Source: Steromphala cineraria
Lineage: Eukaryota; Mollusca; Gastropoda; Trochida; Trochidae
DNA length: 64,000 nt
Assembly (NCBI GenBank): GCA_916613615.1
Contig: OU744720.1
Location: 76,721,338-76,785,337, forward strand
Direction: 5' to 3'
A program made the translations under genes and the position numbers. The notes under the pieces are model-generated. The model searched no databases, was not told the DNA's origin, and was given only the letters and a program-made list of their open reading frames with translations. Each line of letters begins with the position of its first letter. The first letter of the stretch is position 1. Of the stretch, positions 25,203 through 37,963 are shown in pieces.

Positions 25203-25437
25203 ATTGACCTGACAGTTTGTTATATTTTTATTCAAATAATCTTATAATGTTCCTTTTGAAAGCCTTACATCGTTAAGAAAGTATAAATTTAGTTAGGTTT
25301 GCAAAAATGATATAATATTGTCCTTCAACAGACATATTGTTCATGAATCCTTGACACAGAGATACTTTTGAATATGGTTATTGTCGAATCCAGTTATTTC
25401 ATCTGTATATATTTTAGATATATACTATATCAATGTA

Positions 25438-26052
25438 CATTCTCTCCCCACAGAGGCAGCTCAGTGCGAGCAAGGCTCTGTTCTATTACGCCAAGATCCT
25501 GGGGTTTCGGCAGATTCCCCTAGCGGCAGAAAGTTGTAACTTAAGATATCTCCTTTATTTGCAACAAATGAAAACACCTTTTGGATATCCATGACTTAGG
25601 GAGTTCTTAACGGTCATATAGTGACATGGAAATATCATGCCTTTATGTTTATTTTTCATTAACAGTGTGAGATGGAAAATATTTGAAAATCAGTTAGGAT
25701 AGTGGTTTTTAGTAGATATAAACTGTTTTATAATTGTGAAAATTATTATCTGTTTTATGATAGATTTTATTTTACTAATTATTCAAATAAAAACTACTGA
25801 TAAGTTAAAAAGCGATGTTTTGTAAAAGGAAGAGTTATCTCCCCTTTAGGTAAAATTTCAACGATAGTTTTTCCGAGCCTCACGGAAAGGGCTGAGGTTT
25901 TGCGAATGACCACTTTTGAAACGGCTTCGCTGATTGTACAACTTACTTTGATTGCCTCCAATCAGATTTCTACCTTTCTATCCCATGTATTAGCCGTAAT
26001 AGAATAGAGGCAAACTCAGGTATGACTGAGCTGCCTCTGTGGGGAGAGAATG
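25438..26052. mobile_element. Non-autonomous DNA transposon, 28-bp perfect TIRs and 9-bp target duplication
   Basis: The ends cattctctccccacagaggc and its inverse match perfectly for 28 bp. The same 9-mer atcaatgta flanks both sides (25429-25437 and 26053-26061). Nine-base duplications suggest a Mutator-like origin; an 8-bp hAT-type duplication with a chance base is possible. It is 615 bp, without a transposase, between genes A and B. Confidence 0.9.
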
Positions 26053-26587
26053 ATCAATGTATAGCTTCTTGTTAATAACGTACATTGACAGGAGTAAAGA
26101 AATAATTGCGTTCAGGATAGTGGGAAAATTTATCCATCATCTGATATTTCATAATTAATCTACATAGTCATCTATTCATATTGAATATCGTTTTGGAATA
26201 TAAATATATATTTTGCTGCATAAAAAATACAACCGAATCGACCGCAATTTTATACCAAACTGAAGTTATAAAAAGTAGTGTCTTCTTAAACTGGCTTTAC
26301 AAAATAATAATAACACCATTGAGACATATTTCCATTCACAAACTTCAAGTTGCAGTTCTAATCTGAATGAAAATTCACACAATTCTTTGATGTATGCGAA
26401 AACTTATGAAATCCGTTAAGTTACCACTGATTCAAAACCACTTGATAAAGAGGACATTTCTGCTGATAGAAAATGTTGGTCATCTCTTTAGAAAACAATA
26501 CAATTTAGAGGTGCTAAAAAGCTTCAGAATAATGTGCTAACACTGACTATACAGAACTGATAAAAAATCGATATTGTTCTTGTATTT

Positions 26588-26680
26588 CGAATTTGGTATT
26601 ATTTGGTCACAACACAGACGGGATGACACGAATTTGGTATTATTTGGTCACAACACAGACGGGATGACACGAATTTGGAC
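26588..26680. repeat. Two-copy tandem repeat, about 47-bp unit
   Basis: The phrase ggtattatttggtcacaaca followed by cagacgggatgacac occurs twice in succession. No gene was seen in 26062-27240 otherwise. Confidence 0.85.
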
Positions 26681-27240
26681 AAAGATAAGAAGCATGGCCT
26701 CTTTGCTGGTTCAGATGCTCGTGAGTGACGTCACGTTATCTCCTTGTAAAGTTGTGGGCTGCCAATGCAATATATAGGTCAGTCAGACGGTGTGGACACA
26801 TGCACCAGGAGACTATTTACAGATAAAAATTTAACTTTTAGGAAAGGGATGATGGAGAACTAATTAATTAGGAAAATGTCGGTTACAAATGTTTAAAGAT
26901 TCTTTGTCATTTTAGGATGTTTTAAAAGTCTTGTCATTGAACAACTCCCTTGACCGTCAAAACAGGAACGTCACTTTCCATTACTTTTAAAATATACACA
27001 AGTTTTAGTTAACCATACATATATGTTTTAAAAACATAATATACAGACGTACCATAACTCAAATAATTTAATTGCAAGTTTCTTTTAACCAGTAATATAT
27101 TGCATAAATTAAATGAAATTCAAAAAGCGGTGATCCTTCATTTAAAAAGTACGCATCGAATAACATAATAAAGACCATGGATATTGTTAAGTGCAATAAA
27201 TAAACATGTAGGTGCGGCTATGCGTACCTGTTAAGAAGGT

Positions 27241-27256
27241 AGATAAGACTTATCTA
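27241..27256. promoter_or_regulatory. Palindromic GATA motif upstream of gene B
   Basis: agataagacttatct contains two inverted GATA sites about 50-65 bp before the gene B start codon. Single GATA-type motifs also lie upstream of gene C (cttatctg, about 37770) and D (cttatcag, about 45452). Binding is inferred only. Confidence 0.35.
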
Positions 27257-27306
27257 TCCAGGTATTCAGCACCAGGTATTCAAGACGACAGTCTGAGCTT
27301 GTCGTC

Positions 27307-30300
27307 ATGAAAGTGTGTCTCGTCTTCCTCGTCGTCATTGTTGGGACTGGAGCCCAGTTGCTGCTGCATCACGGTAATTTATACACACACTTGGTTTTAG
27401 AAAGGTCCTAACCTATCTAAGAGAGATTGATGTTTAGATTAATTCCTGTAAAATATACATCAGATACTGCGTCCGGCTTTGATAAGTATGAAATTTATTT
27501 ATTTTTTATCTTCTATGAAAATAGTTTGTTAACATATAATCCAATCTTAGTAAATATCCCATATTTGTTAATACTGTCGAGTGTCAAAAATTACCAATTC
27601 TACTAATCTAAATTGTATTTACATGTTTTACAATTAAGATGTATGCGTACCTTTACTTAAATGTGCTTTATAGGTGAAGGTTTTTAAATAAATAAAGTTC
27701 ATGGCGCTGCTATCACAAAATATATGTACATTTACATTTTTGCTTCCACACATCATTATCAGCGACGAAAGCATGTGGATGCATCTGACTGTACAAAACG
27801 TAATGTATATTACAGACAACTGCAAGGGCTGGTGCTTTTTCAAGCATATGTATACAACCTCTTGTTTGAATCTGCAAAATATTTGTAAATGCATGTCAAG
27901 TTTTCATGGACAGGAACATCCCTCTCATCTGTATAAACTGATGCATTTACCCCACAGACAGCTGCACGGGTCGGTGCTTTACGAAGAATGACTACGCCCA
28001 CAAGTGCCAGTGTGACTACGACTGTGAGACGGTGGGCAACTGCTGTGGAAACTTCTGGACGGATTGTAGAGGTGCTTGTTATGTGTACAGAATATTCACT
28101 TTCTCTAGTAAGGTAGAAAGACAAAATAGGGAAACAGTCTGCACTTTATTGCCCGGCTAGCAACACAAAACAGGTAGAAGGTCTACTGCACTGATGTGTT
28201 CAGCAGTCAGCACACATTCAAACCTTGTATGATGGGTTCACTTGTGCACATATGAAAGCTTGAAAATCACTTTTGACTATGAATTTTGGGTAGACATGAA
28301 AACATTATTCTTGATAACATTTTGACATATAACACGTCAGTATGGATGATCCCACACAGACTGCGAAAGATTTTTTTCAAGGTCAATATGCCGTATGCCT
28401 GAATAGACATTCTTGGTTTTTAATACTTTTAGACAAAATCAAGGTTTTGAATAGGTTTTGATTATTCGATCCGTTCATTTCCCCCTGATAATAATCTTGT
28501 TCGTTGAATATCAAAAACGTTATCATTTTACAATGCTAGACAAACAGACATACATACAAACACATTGTTGCTTCCTAGTGCAGTATTAACAATTGATGAA
28601 ATCATTCGAATGGAAAATGTGAAATCAATTCTAATTTATCTGCAGGTTCCGAAATAGGTCTTGTGGTCACACAGAAGGAACTTCACACTTTCGCTCAGTC
28701 CATCTGGGACAATGACGTCAACAGAATAGACAGCGCCCTCTACACACTCAGCTACCAGGGGCAGACAACTTCTCAAGATACCGTCGACCAAGCATCCGCT
28801 AAGTTGGTAGCATGATGCTTACCATTGTTTTTCTCTTTTTGGAATCAATGTTGCACTTGCAATAATTTAGATTTTTCTTTTTTCAGAATTCTACATATAA
28901 GTATGATGCGAAACGTTCTTGCTTAAAATAAGCAAATCCTTTTTAAAGTGCGGATCTGTAGTGCGTTGATTCCATTTCGATGGAACATGTCATTCTGAAA
29001 GATGTATTAAACAACTTTGAAATTCTTAATCCTATTTTTTACATATCTTAATTTGATACGCATGTGTCTTTTGGAATTTCCAAAATTAAATCATACAACA
29101 GGGAAATCGGTTCTGGTTCGCTACCATCCTTTAGTTAAACTTTGCTGAACTGTAGGTTAACTTTCGGAAGAAAACAATTATCCCTTTAGATCTATTTACG
29201 TGCAAATTCATTCTCATTTAAGACTGATAACAGCAACGGACGATCAGTTGGACGCCATCTTAGCCAGCCCCAACTCGACGTACAAGACCTTCATCAATCT
29301 GCTCAACAACTACGACGTCAATGTGCAGCACCACGAAAAAAGACCCCAACACGAGATCCAGGAAGAGAACCATTTTCTGGACAAGGTCTTGCAGACCCAG
29401 GTCATGCAGCTCACCTTCAACTTCCTCGTTGATAATGGTAGGTCTACAGATAATTGGTAGCTCCAGTAAACACAGACTACAACATGGTATCAAGGATGAG
29501 GATCATGTTCTAAAAAGGTCAAGGTCATCTTCAGCTTCCTCGTGGATAACGGATCATTGACACAGACCTTTTTAGCTCATCAGCTTCCTCGTGGATAACG
29601 GATCATTGTCACAGACCTTTTTAGCTCATCAGGTCTGAAAGACCCGATGGGCTTATGGCATGGCAAGGTGTCCGGCGTCCGTCCGTCCGTAAACTTTTCA
29701 CATTTTCGCATTCTTCTCCAGAACCAATGACTCTAGAGAGCTGAAATTTGATGTGCAAACTCCTTGGCCAATAGGGATTCTAAATTGTAGATTTTGTGAC
29801 CCCATGACCCCAAATGGGGTCATAGGGATCAAAACTTTAAAAACCTATTTTCATCTTCTTCTCCAGTTCCAAAAGGTCTAGAGAGCTGAAAAGTTGTGAG
29901 TAGACTTCTTGGCCAATGGGGATTCTAAATTGTAGATTTCGTGACCCCATGACCCCAAATAGGGTCACAGGGGTCAACACTTTAAAAACCTATTTTAATC
30001 TTCTTCTCCAGTTCCAAAAGGTCTAGAGAGCTGAAAAGTTGTGAGTAGACTCCTTGGCCAATGGGGATTCTAAAGTGTAGATTTCGTGACCCCATGACCC
30101 CAAATGGGGTCACAGGGGTCAAAACTTTAAAAACCTATTTTCATCTTCTTCTCCAGTTCCAAAAGGTCTAGAGAGCTGAAAAGTTGTGAGTAGACTCCTT
30201 GGCCAATGGGGATTCTAAATTGTAGATTTCGTGACCCCATGACCCCAAATGGGGTCACAGGGGTCAAAACTTTAAAAACCTATTTCCATCTTCTTCTCAA

Positions 30301-33278
30301 GTTCCAAAAGGTCTAGAGAGCTGAAAAGTTGTGAGTAGACTCCTTGGCCAATGGGGATTCTAAATTATAGATTTCGTGACCCCATGACCCCAAATAGGGT
30401 CACAGGGGTCAAAACTTTAAAAACCTATTTTCATCTTCTTCTCCGGTTCCATAAGGTCTAGAGAGCTGAAAAGTTGTGAGTAGACTCCTTGGCCAATGGG
30501 GATTCTAAATTGTAGATTTTGTGACGCCATGACCATAAATAGGGTCACAGGGGTCAAAACTTTAAAAACCTATTTTCATCTAGATATCTTCTTCTCCAGT
30601 TCAATAAGGTCTAAAGAGCTGAAAAGTTGTGTGTAGAGTCTTTGGCCAATTAAGATTCTAAATTTTACATTTGGTTATCCCTTGACCCCAATTGGGGTCA
30701 CAGGGGTCAAAACCTTAAAGAACTATTTCCATCAAAAGTCTGATGAGCTACAGAGCCCATGGCTCTTTTTTTTCTATTGTCAACAGATGAAAAAGGATAG
30801 CATTTTGGAAGACATTTCAAAAAGCCTCAGGGTAGCTTGGAATGAAAAGGAAAATCTGTCAAATCTGAAGGGTTTTGAAATATCTCATGCATTTACTAAA
30901 ACACGAGAGATTCCATACCTTTATAAAACCATGCCTGTTAAAATTGCCCTGAGAAAGTTTATGCATCTTTTTTATATAACTGATAGTGGCAGTAAATGGA
31001 TAGGGATCTATAGTGGACCACATTCTGAAGTCTCTTGTAAATCTATCTAGCACATATGAAAGTCGTGTCCTTGCCCTTGCCAACAAAATTATCGCTGATG
31101 AAACCCACCCTTTAAAGGGGCAGTAGCACGTTTTAGGGGGAATAAAAGGTGATGTCAGGAAAATGAAAATAAATGGTTCCAATCTTTAGACAATGTATAA
31201 AAACTAAATGGAGCAGTAAAAAATCAAATATACAATGTAAAGTTAAGCCATGCGATTCCTTTTCTTACACAAAATGAATTAATGGTGTTCACACAAAAAT
31301 GGCTGCCAATGGATTTTATGTGAATTCTCATACTTTGTTCTCTGACTACGGATGATTGGTTTGTGTTATGAGATTTATGATACTATCAAAGTAATACATT
31401 TAGCATTAACTTATAGTTATCAGTGAAAAATTGAAAATATAAAATTGTCAAAAAACGTGCTACTGCCCCTTTAAATACACGCTATTTCCTCCTTCCTTCT
31501 GGCCAATCAACAGCACTAAATTAAACAGCATTTAACAGCAAGTGCGATAAATAGTTTTCATGTAGTTTACATACATATCATTTTTAATGCTCATAATTTA
31601 TATTTTAAATTTCCCAATATTTGTTTATGCCATACATGTATTTTATGTGCGTTTTGTTCTTAAATGTTGTATATTTGTTAATTTTAAGACTCTGTGAATG
31701 TAAAAAGAATTCCCTTTCGGATAATAATGTATTATCTTATCTTAGTTTTCAGATTATTGTATTATTTATATTATTTGACATAAACCATTCTGAGATATTT
31801 TAAAGAAGCATTATTCCATGCTTCTGTAGGCTTCATCAAGAAGGACATGCACGCTTTCAGGACTGTCCTTAACGAGATGTGGTTCCAGTTGTATCCAAAG
31901 GCCCATGCCAACTATGCGAGCGACAGTGGGTTTGAACACATCATGGTCGGAGAGAAACCAAGACACGGCCATAACAAGACAGCATCACTCAGTGGACTAA
32001 ACAACTGGGTACAGTTTTACCAAGAAGAGAAGGCAGACAATCTCGACTACAACGGCTACATCCGACACACAGACGTAAGTCGATATTAGTGTTCTTGCCT
32101 TGGGCGATAACGTACCGATAATCTTTGATTCTATAACGTACCAGTAATTTTTGGTGTGATGAGGTACAAATTATCTTTTGTGTGGTAAGATACCGAATAC
32201 TTTTGGTGTTATAAAGTACCGATTATCTTTGGTGTGGTAATGTACCAAATAATTTTGGTGTTACAAAGTACCGATTATCTTTGGTGTGGTAATGTACCAA
32301 ATAATGTTGGTGTTGCAAAGTACCGATTATCATTGTTGTTGTTAGAAACCAAAATATTTTGGTGTAATAAAGTACCGATTATTTTTGGTGTGGTAATGTA
32401 TCTATTATCTTTTGTTTTGTGTGGTAACGTACCGATTTTGTTTGGTCTGGTATCGTACCGATTATTTTTGGTGTGGTAAGGCATCGATTATCTTAGATAA
32501 GTGATCTCTGCATGATAACATGTCGCATGTCTCTGCTGTGAAACGTATCACAGATTTTTTGTGTGATTCCTTTATTGCTGATCTTTGGTGTGATAACGAA
32601 CAATTTACCGCTGTTATGATAACTGTACCCTTATCAACAGCTTTTTATGTGATGCGATAACTGTGCCATTTGTGATTTTTTACCAATTTCTTAAAACTCC
32701 TACAAGTTTCTTTCTCGTTCTAAGATTGCAAAAGTTCAAAACAACCATTTCAGCGTCTTTGATTTGGCAATCCTGTAAGATGTGTAAGAAATGCATCTTA
32801 AAACTGATCGAGTTCAAATCGACATTGCAACTTTCTTGACGATCACTTTGTATGGTCTAATATACCTACGCCCTCTTGATTCATACATAAAATATAATCA
32901 TAGAATTTGTAGATTGGAACCCCAATCCACAAATTCAATTATATTAAACTAAACAATGACTTTCTCAAACATATATTCGATATTTCATAATTCTTGATAC
33001 TACAGGACCCGACTATAGTGAACGCCCGTTTCACCTGGAAGAACGCCATGGACCACAGTTCATCCTTCTTCATGGGTACCAGTCCTGAGTTCGACATGTC
33101 CCTCTTCACCGTGTGTGCCCTCGCCTTCCCCTCCAAACCTTGTTCCTTCACCATCAACGGGCAACACATGAACATTGACGCTACAGTCAGACACCATCAG
33201 CAGGTCAAACAACTGGACTCCGTGAAGATCAGAGCACACATTCCAACAGGGGCTCCCCCCACTGACTCCACCAGATAG
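27307..33278 (+). CDS. Secreted SMB-EndoU protein, gene B (356 aa)
   Basis: Six exons: 27307-27373, 27958-28071, 28646-28802, 29223-29437, 31830-32074, 33006-33278. The total is 1071 nt, with the same phases and nearly the same exon lengths as A, C and D. The signal peptide is MKVCLVFLVVIVGTGA. It is followed by one eight-cysteine SMB domain and an EndoU domain (AQSIWDNDVNR, NEMWFQLYP, GTSPEFD). The first active-site His is kept (GFEH, His221), but the second is Asn242 (GLNNW) and the Lys position is not Lys. The intervening loop RHGHNKT has two His and a sequon at Asn233. The donor after exon 3 is the weak GTTGGT; I chose it because it keeps the 157-nt exon and phase of gene A. The C-terminal tail is longer and Pro/Thr-rich. 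Function is unproven: a secreted RNA- or glycan-binding role, or altered nuclease activity, is possible. Confidence 0.87.
29532..29629. repeat. Tandem 49-bp duplication derived from the end of gene B exon 4
   Basis: Two 49-bp copies start at 29532 and 29581 and differ at one base. Each begins cagcttcctcgtggataacg, closely resembling the true end of exon 4 (cttcctcgttgataatg at 29421-29437). The homology extends upstream to about 29508. The donor is lost in the copies (ggatca). Confidence 0.8.
29618..30755. mobile_element. Repeat element with seven tandem 145-bp units inside gene B intron 4
   Basis: The left edge agctcatcaggtct and right edge agtctgatgagct are inverse. A gtccggcgtccgtccgtccg phrase lies near the left end, a type of repeat I associate with bivalve genomes. 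Internally, ctccagttccaaaaggtcta recurs at 29716 (diverged), 29861, 30006, 30151, 30296, 30441 and 30594, giving a 145-bp period. Confidence 0.8.
31116..31470. mobile_element. MITE of piggyBac type (TTAA target), copy 3
   Basis: Ends aggggcagtagcacgtttta and gtgctactgcccct, flanked by TTAA (31112-31115 and 31471-31474). It lies inside gene B intron 4. Length 355 bp. Confidence 0.87.
32105..32490. repeat. 26-bp minisatellite just after the exon 5 donor of gene B
   Basis: About 15 copies of gtaccgattatctttggtgt plus ggtaat, alternating with a ttacaaa variant to give a 52-bp higher-order period. It begins about 30 bp after the GTAAGT donor at 32075. Many units contain donor-like ggtaat or ggtaag. 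Confidence 0.88.
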
Positions 33279-33285
33279 ACAGCTC

Positions 33286-33291
33286 AATAAA
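33286..33291 (+). terminator. AATAAA polyadenylation signal of gene B
   Basis: AATAAA lies 8 nt after the stop codon of gene B. Confidence 0.65.
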
Positions 33292-33450
33292 CTCCCAAGT
33301 CACTAAAATGTGTTAATTATCATTTGTTTATCGAAAATGGATCAACACAGGGTCCAGTTGAATTTACAGTTAACAAAAGAAACTATGGATAAATCTTGCT
33401 TTAAGAGGTCCCCTTACACGTGAGAATATCATAGAACATCGGCTTCTTAA

Positions 33451-33791
33451 AGTAGCGGTAGCACGGTTTAGGTCGAATATAAGGTGATGTCAGGAAATTA
33501 AAAATAAATTGATCCAATTGAAAGACAATGTATTGAAACTAAATGAATTAGTAATAAAATATAAATATGAAATATAATAAATAAATCAAATATATAATGT
33601 AGAGTTTCCTTTTTCTTACACAAAATTAATTATAGGTGATCACACACGAATGACCGCCAATGGACTATGGATGCTTGGTTTTGTGTAATGAGATTTTTGA
33701 CACTATCAAAATGATACATTTATTATTAACGTACTATTATCAGTAACAAAATTTAAATTTATATTTTAACAAAAACCGCTTTACTGCCCCT
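33451..33791. mobile_element. MITE of piggyBac type (TTAA target), diverged copy 4
   Basis: The same internal sequence, with decayed ends (agtagcggtagcacggttta; ctttactgcccct). The flanks are TTAA and TTAC, so one target copy has mutated. This is the oldest-looking of the four copies. Confidence 0.8.
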
Positions 33792-34639
33792 TTACGGTTT
33801 AATCGGGCATTTGTTTAAATTTAAATGAACAAAAACAGTTTTTTTCCTTTATGGTTAAGTTGATATAAAGGTTTATGGAAAGGATTTGTAGTTCATGTTG
33901 AGTCATTTTAAACGCCAGTTGGATTTTACGACCATACGATTAATAATCTGTAAACATTATGAAAATATCAAGATAGATTATTCTTATTAAAGATTAATTT
34001 GTGTTTTTTAATTGTATTTGTCAGAATGCGAGGTTGACAGAAAATGTTAAGAGTTTGATGTTTGGTTTCGGATATTCGTGGATTAATGAAGATGTAGCAA
34101 GCGTGTATTTCAAGTTTTTAAAAGGGGTTTTTCTTTAACTAACCAAGTTTATTTAATACGGGGAAGGCTACCGGAAAATGGACCACTTGGTCGATCCCCG
34201 TTTAAGAGACATGGACCCTTAAAACAGGTTTTTGTGGCGCACTTAACACTTGATAAACACCTCTTCTTTACAATGAATATTTTGCGTTTTAATAGGTAAT
34301 ATCTCTAACAATAAGCATTAAAAAAGAATTCTGTTTTTGAATAGGGGTTACTTTATATGTATTTTCAACATTATAATGCAACTGATCACAGATGCATGTT
34401 GATTTCTCTTATAAACGGAGGTACAACATAAACTTAACACCCGTAATATGGAAAATATTTTGTAAATATAAAAAGTAAAATTGGCATCCTTGGTCAGTAT
34501 GATATACCAAACACACGACACGTGAATTATTCGCCCAAACACACCAACTTCAATAAGGTCTTGCTTTTGATGGCTGTTTCTTGAAATTCATATTTTTTTG
34601 TGACTGTCTGCACGTTGAATTCTTGCACAAACAGTATAA

Positions 34640-35220
34640 ACGGTGACCCGCATGTTAAACTGGCACTATTGCAACGAAATGCACAAGGAAGGAATGCCAA
34701 GATTAACACCAGAGCAATGAGAGCGAGCCGAAGGTATGTGCAAGGTGGGAACAACAAACAGCCATTTTGCAAGAACTCTCGGTTGCAACCGACAAACCGT
34801 CATTAACCTGTTCAGGCGACTCCAACAGACTTGCCTGACATTTGATCGTCCCAGGAGTGGCAGATCAAGAGTTACAACGCCTCGAGAAGACCGCTACATC
34901 CAGGTTCTTCACCTTCGCAACAGGTTCCTGACAATAACGGCGACGGCATCAACGGCACTCTGACACCACATCCATAAGAACAATGTCATGAGACGCTTAC
35001 GTGCTGCAGGTATCCAAGTCTACCGACCATTACGTGGGATGTCATTGACCTCTCAACATCGACTGAATGAGCTGACAAGGACTGTGTGACGTTGGCAACA
35101 GCGGAATTAGCTACGGGTACTCTTTACTGACGAAAGTCGGTTTACTATTCACCATGCCGACGGGTCCGATTTTATAAGTGTAGACGAGAGCGACATGCAC
35201 CAGGTTGTGTTCAAGATGTT
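34640..35220 (+). mobile_element. Decayed Tc1/mariner-like transposase fragment
   Basis: Across frames one can read an N-terminal helix-turn-helix region (MPRLTPEQRERA, then HFARTLGCNRQTVINLFRR), then RPRSGR, then a C-terminal piece with LFTDESRFTIHHADG, the segment around a catalytic Asp of Tc1-type transposases. Several stops and frameshifts interrupt it, and the last catalytic segment is missing. It lies between genes B and C. Confidence 0.8.
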
Positions 35221-35399
35221 CATCCCTAGAAAATCCCAATGTGCAGCTCTTATTTGTTATGTGTAAAAAAAAGTCTACGACAAGGTAGTGAAAATATTTC
35301 AAATTCGACTTTTGCAGGATATTCAATCAAATCAATGTTCGCTTAGTATAAAACTCGGTGTAAATCCTCCGACTAGGTTTTGCAGATCCATAATCAAAC

Positions 35400-37620
35400 T
35401 GTATTGAATAGCAATATTTTTTAAAGTATTTTTACGGTATTCGCTGTATTTTTAGTAATATTTTGAGACTGACTTGAGAAAATCGGACCAAATTATTTCA
35501 ATAGAAGGCAATTCACTTAAAAATGACCGAAACGGCAGGACTGGCATGTCGAAACGAAGGCGAGTCAACTCACAATAACGTTTCCTAAATATACGATGGA
35601 ACGTCGTCCTTGTCGCTCTTAACAAGCCTTTTTTCTTCGAATCAAGTACTCGTTGCCGCAACTAAGACATCACCGACGTCATGACGTCACCGAAAGCGGG
35701 TTCGTTAAAAGCTGTGGCACTTTTGCAGAGGGTACTGTACTTTGGAATTACGTATATTATATTTGATTAAAATATATAATTATGATATCAAACTTTCGAC
35801 GAAATTGTTTATACAGAATGATGCATTTCTTTTCTCAATAGCTATATTTCATCACGAACCGCATGCAAGTATGACGATGGGGCTTGATGTCCGCGGTCTA
35901 TCTGTCCTAATTGACCCACCCTGCTGTCCATCTACATTCATAAGATCTTGCCTTCGTACCTTAAAGAAGAACACCGTGATTATCATCATATAATGTTTTG
36001 CTTAATACGGTCAAAATGGTATAATTTATTATATAAATTCCAAAATTCTTAGTTTTAAATCCCAAAATTGTTATTATATGATAAATGCTTCTATTCAATG
36101 AAAATCTTAAAACAGTAAATTATATTTTCGGAAGCCAAATCCATACGTCCAATTTACATGGTGTACAAATTACGTAAACTTAATAAACTCAATACTGCAA
36201 TTGTGACTTCTTTCGATAACTTCCCGAAATTACGATTTACGCATTTACGTCATTGTCAGGTTTTCGATGATAACTGCGACTTCAAACATTCCTCAGCTTG
36301 TCATTATACAGCGTCGATTAGCTCAAAAGTTAACATTTCCTACAATATTAGATACTTATCGACCATGTGACATTGAAAAAAAGTTTTGCAGGTGTGACTC
36401 CCAACAATTTACGGAGTGGCTCTTTTACCAATACCTACAGCAATTTCAGTTAAAGAGGATGTTTCATACTTGCATGCGGTTCAGGCTGAAATTTAGCTTG
36501 TGAGTAAAGAAATACATCACTTTGTAGAAAAATCTTTCGTCGAAATTTGATATCATATTTAGATTGTTTAATCAACAATAACATACTTATTTCGACGCCT
36601 AAAGCACAGTACCCCTTGTAGAAAGGGCATAGCATTTAACGAACCCGCTTTCGGTGACGTAATCATTACGCGTGTAGGATTTACACCGTGTCACAACTAG
36701 CGTATTTGCGTTCGATGGGTATCAACTTTGGCAGCAACGAATACCTTATTCGGAGAAAAAAAAATCTAGTCGTGCGCGACAAAGACGGTATTCAAGCGTA
36801 TATTTAGAGAGCGGAAGTTGTGAGATGGCCAAACTTGATTCGCCTTTATCTTGGCTGCCGTTTCCGCAATTTTGGAAATTATCTCATATTTAATGAATTA
36901 TGGTCCGATATGGTCCGCTAATGTTTTCTAAAAATACAACGAATACATTAAAAATACTTTTTAAAATATTGCAAGTATGATACAGCATCTTTAATAGTGA
37001 AACAATAGCCTTAAGTGAAGAAAAAGTTCTTCATGCATAAACTGTTAGCATATATGAAGCTTTCTTAATTAATTCAAATGATATTCTTTTGGTTATTTTT
37101 TTTAATTTGCCAATCCATTTCCCAAATGAGAAACTACTGCAGTTTCAATTAATAATAGACTTCACAGTGTAATCAGTTTTTAAAGATCCATTTTCATATT
37201 TCGTGCGATTTGTGATGAAATTTAGCTATGGAGAATATGAATGCATCACTCAGTAGAAAAATAATTCGTTAACAATAACGAACTTCTTTCGACGCCAAAA
37301 GCACAAAACAACCTGTAAAAAAGCCATAGTATTTAAGGAAAACTCTAACGAATACCTAATTCGAATAATAAGAAAATAAAATCGAGTCGTGCGCGACAAA
37401 GACAGTTTCCAGCGTATATGTAGAAACTGGAAGTTGTGAGATGATTCGCCTTCATGCATGTCTGCTGCAGTTTAGGTAATTTTGGTAAATTATCTTCTAT
37501 TTAATGATTTTTGGTCCGATTTCTCCTAGTTTGTTTGAAAAATTCTGCAAAAATACAAGGAAAACATTAAAATTACTTTTTAAAATATTGAACCATGAAA
37601 ATGGGTCTTTAAAAGGTATG
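35400..37620. repeat. Large inverted repeat with an extra direct copy of one arm
   Basis: The left arm (about 35400-35900) is inverse to the right arm (about 36460-36985): cgaacccgctttcggtgacg at the right matches the inverse at about 35690, and aaatacarcgaatac is shared at the outer ends. A third, direct copy of the right arm runs about 37190-37615 (gtcgtgcgcgacaaagac at both about 36768 and about 37385). It looks like a foldback-type element. No ORF was recognised. Confidence 0.7.
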
Positions 37621-37963
37621 TCATGGGTCGAGCATAAATCCTTTTCTAAGACATTCTGTTATATTAAATGTCTATATGATGCAATTATCAACTATGAAAT
37701 CATGTTTTCGATGAACCTTTAAAGCACTTCGATTCACTATAGATTGTGTAACAGAAGACTGCTGATATATATCTTATCTGAAGCAAAACATATATAGAAT
37801 GGACGTCCTTGTTACAACATGAACCAACTCTGTATATATAGCCAAGAAGACTTAACATGTGGAGATTTTCACATCAGGTGCTCGTCGCGTGATATCAGAT
37901 TCACAGCAAATCATTATAGTGTCTCTAGATCAGTTTCTGACATTACCTGAGACACGGAGAGAC

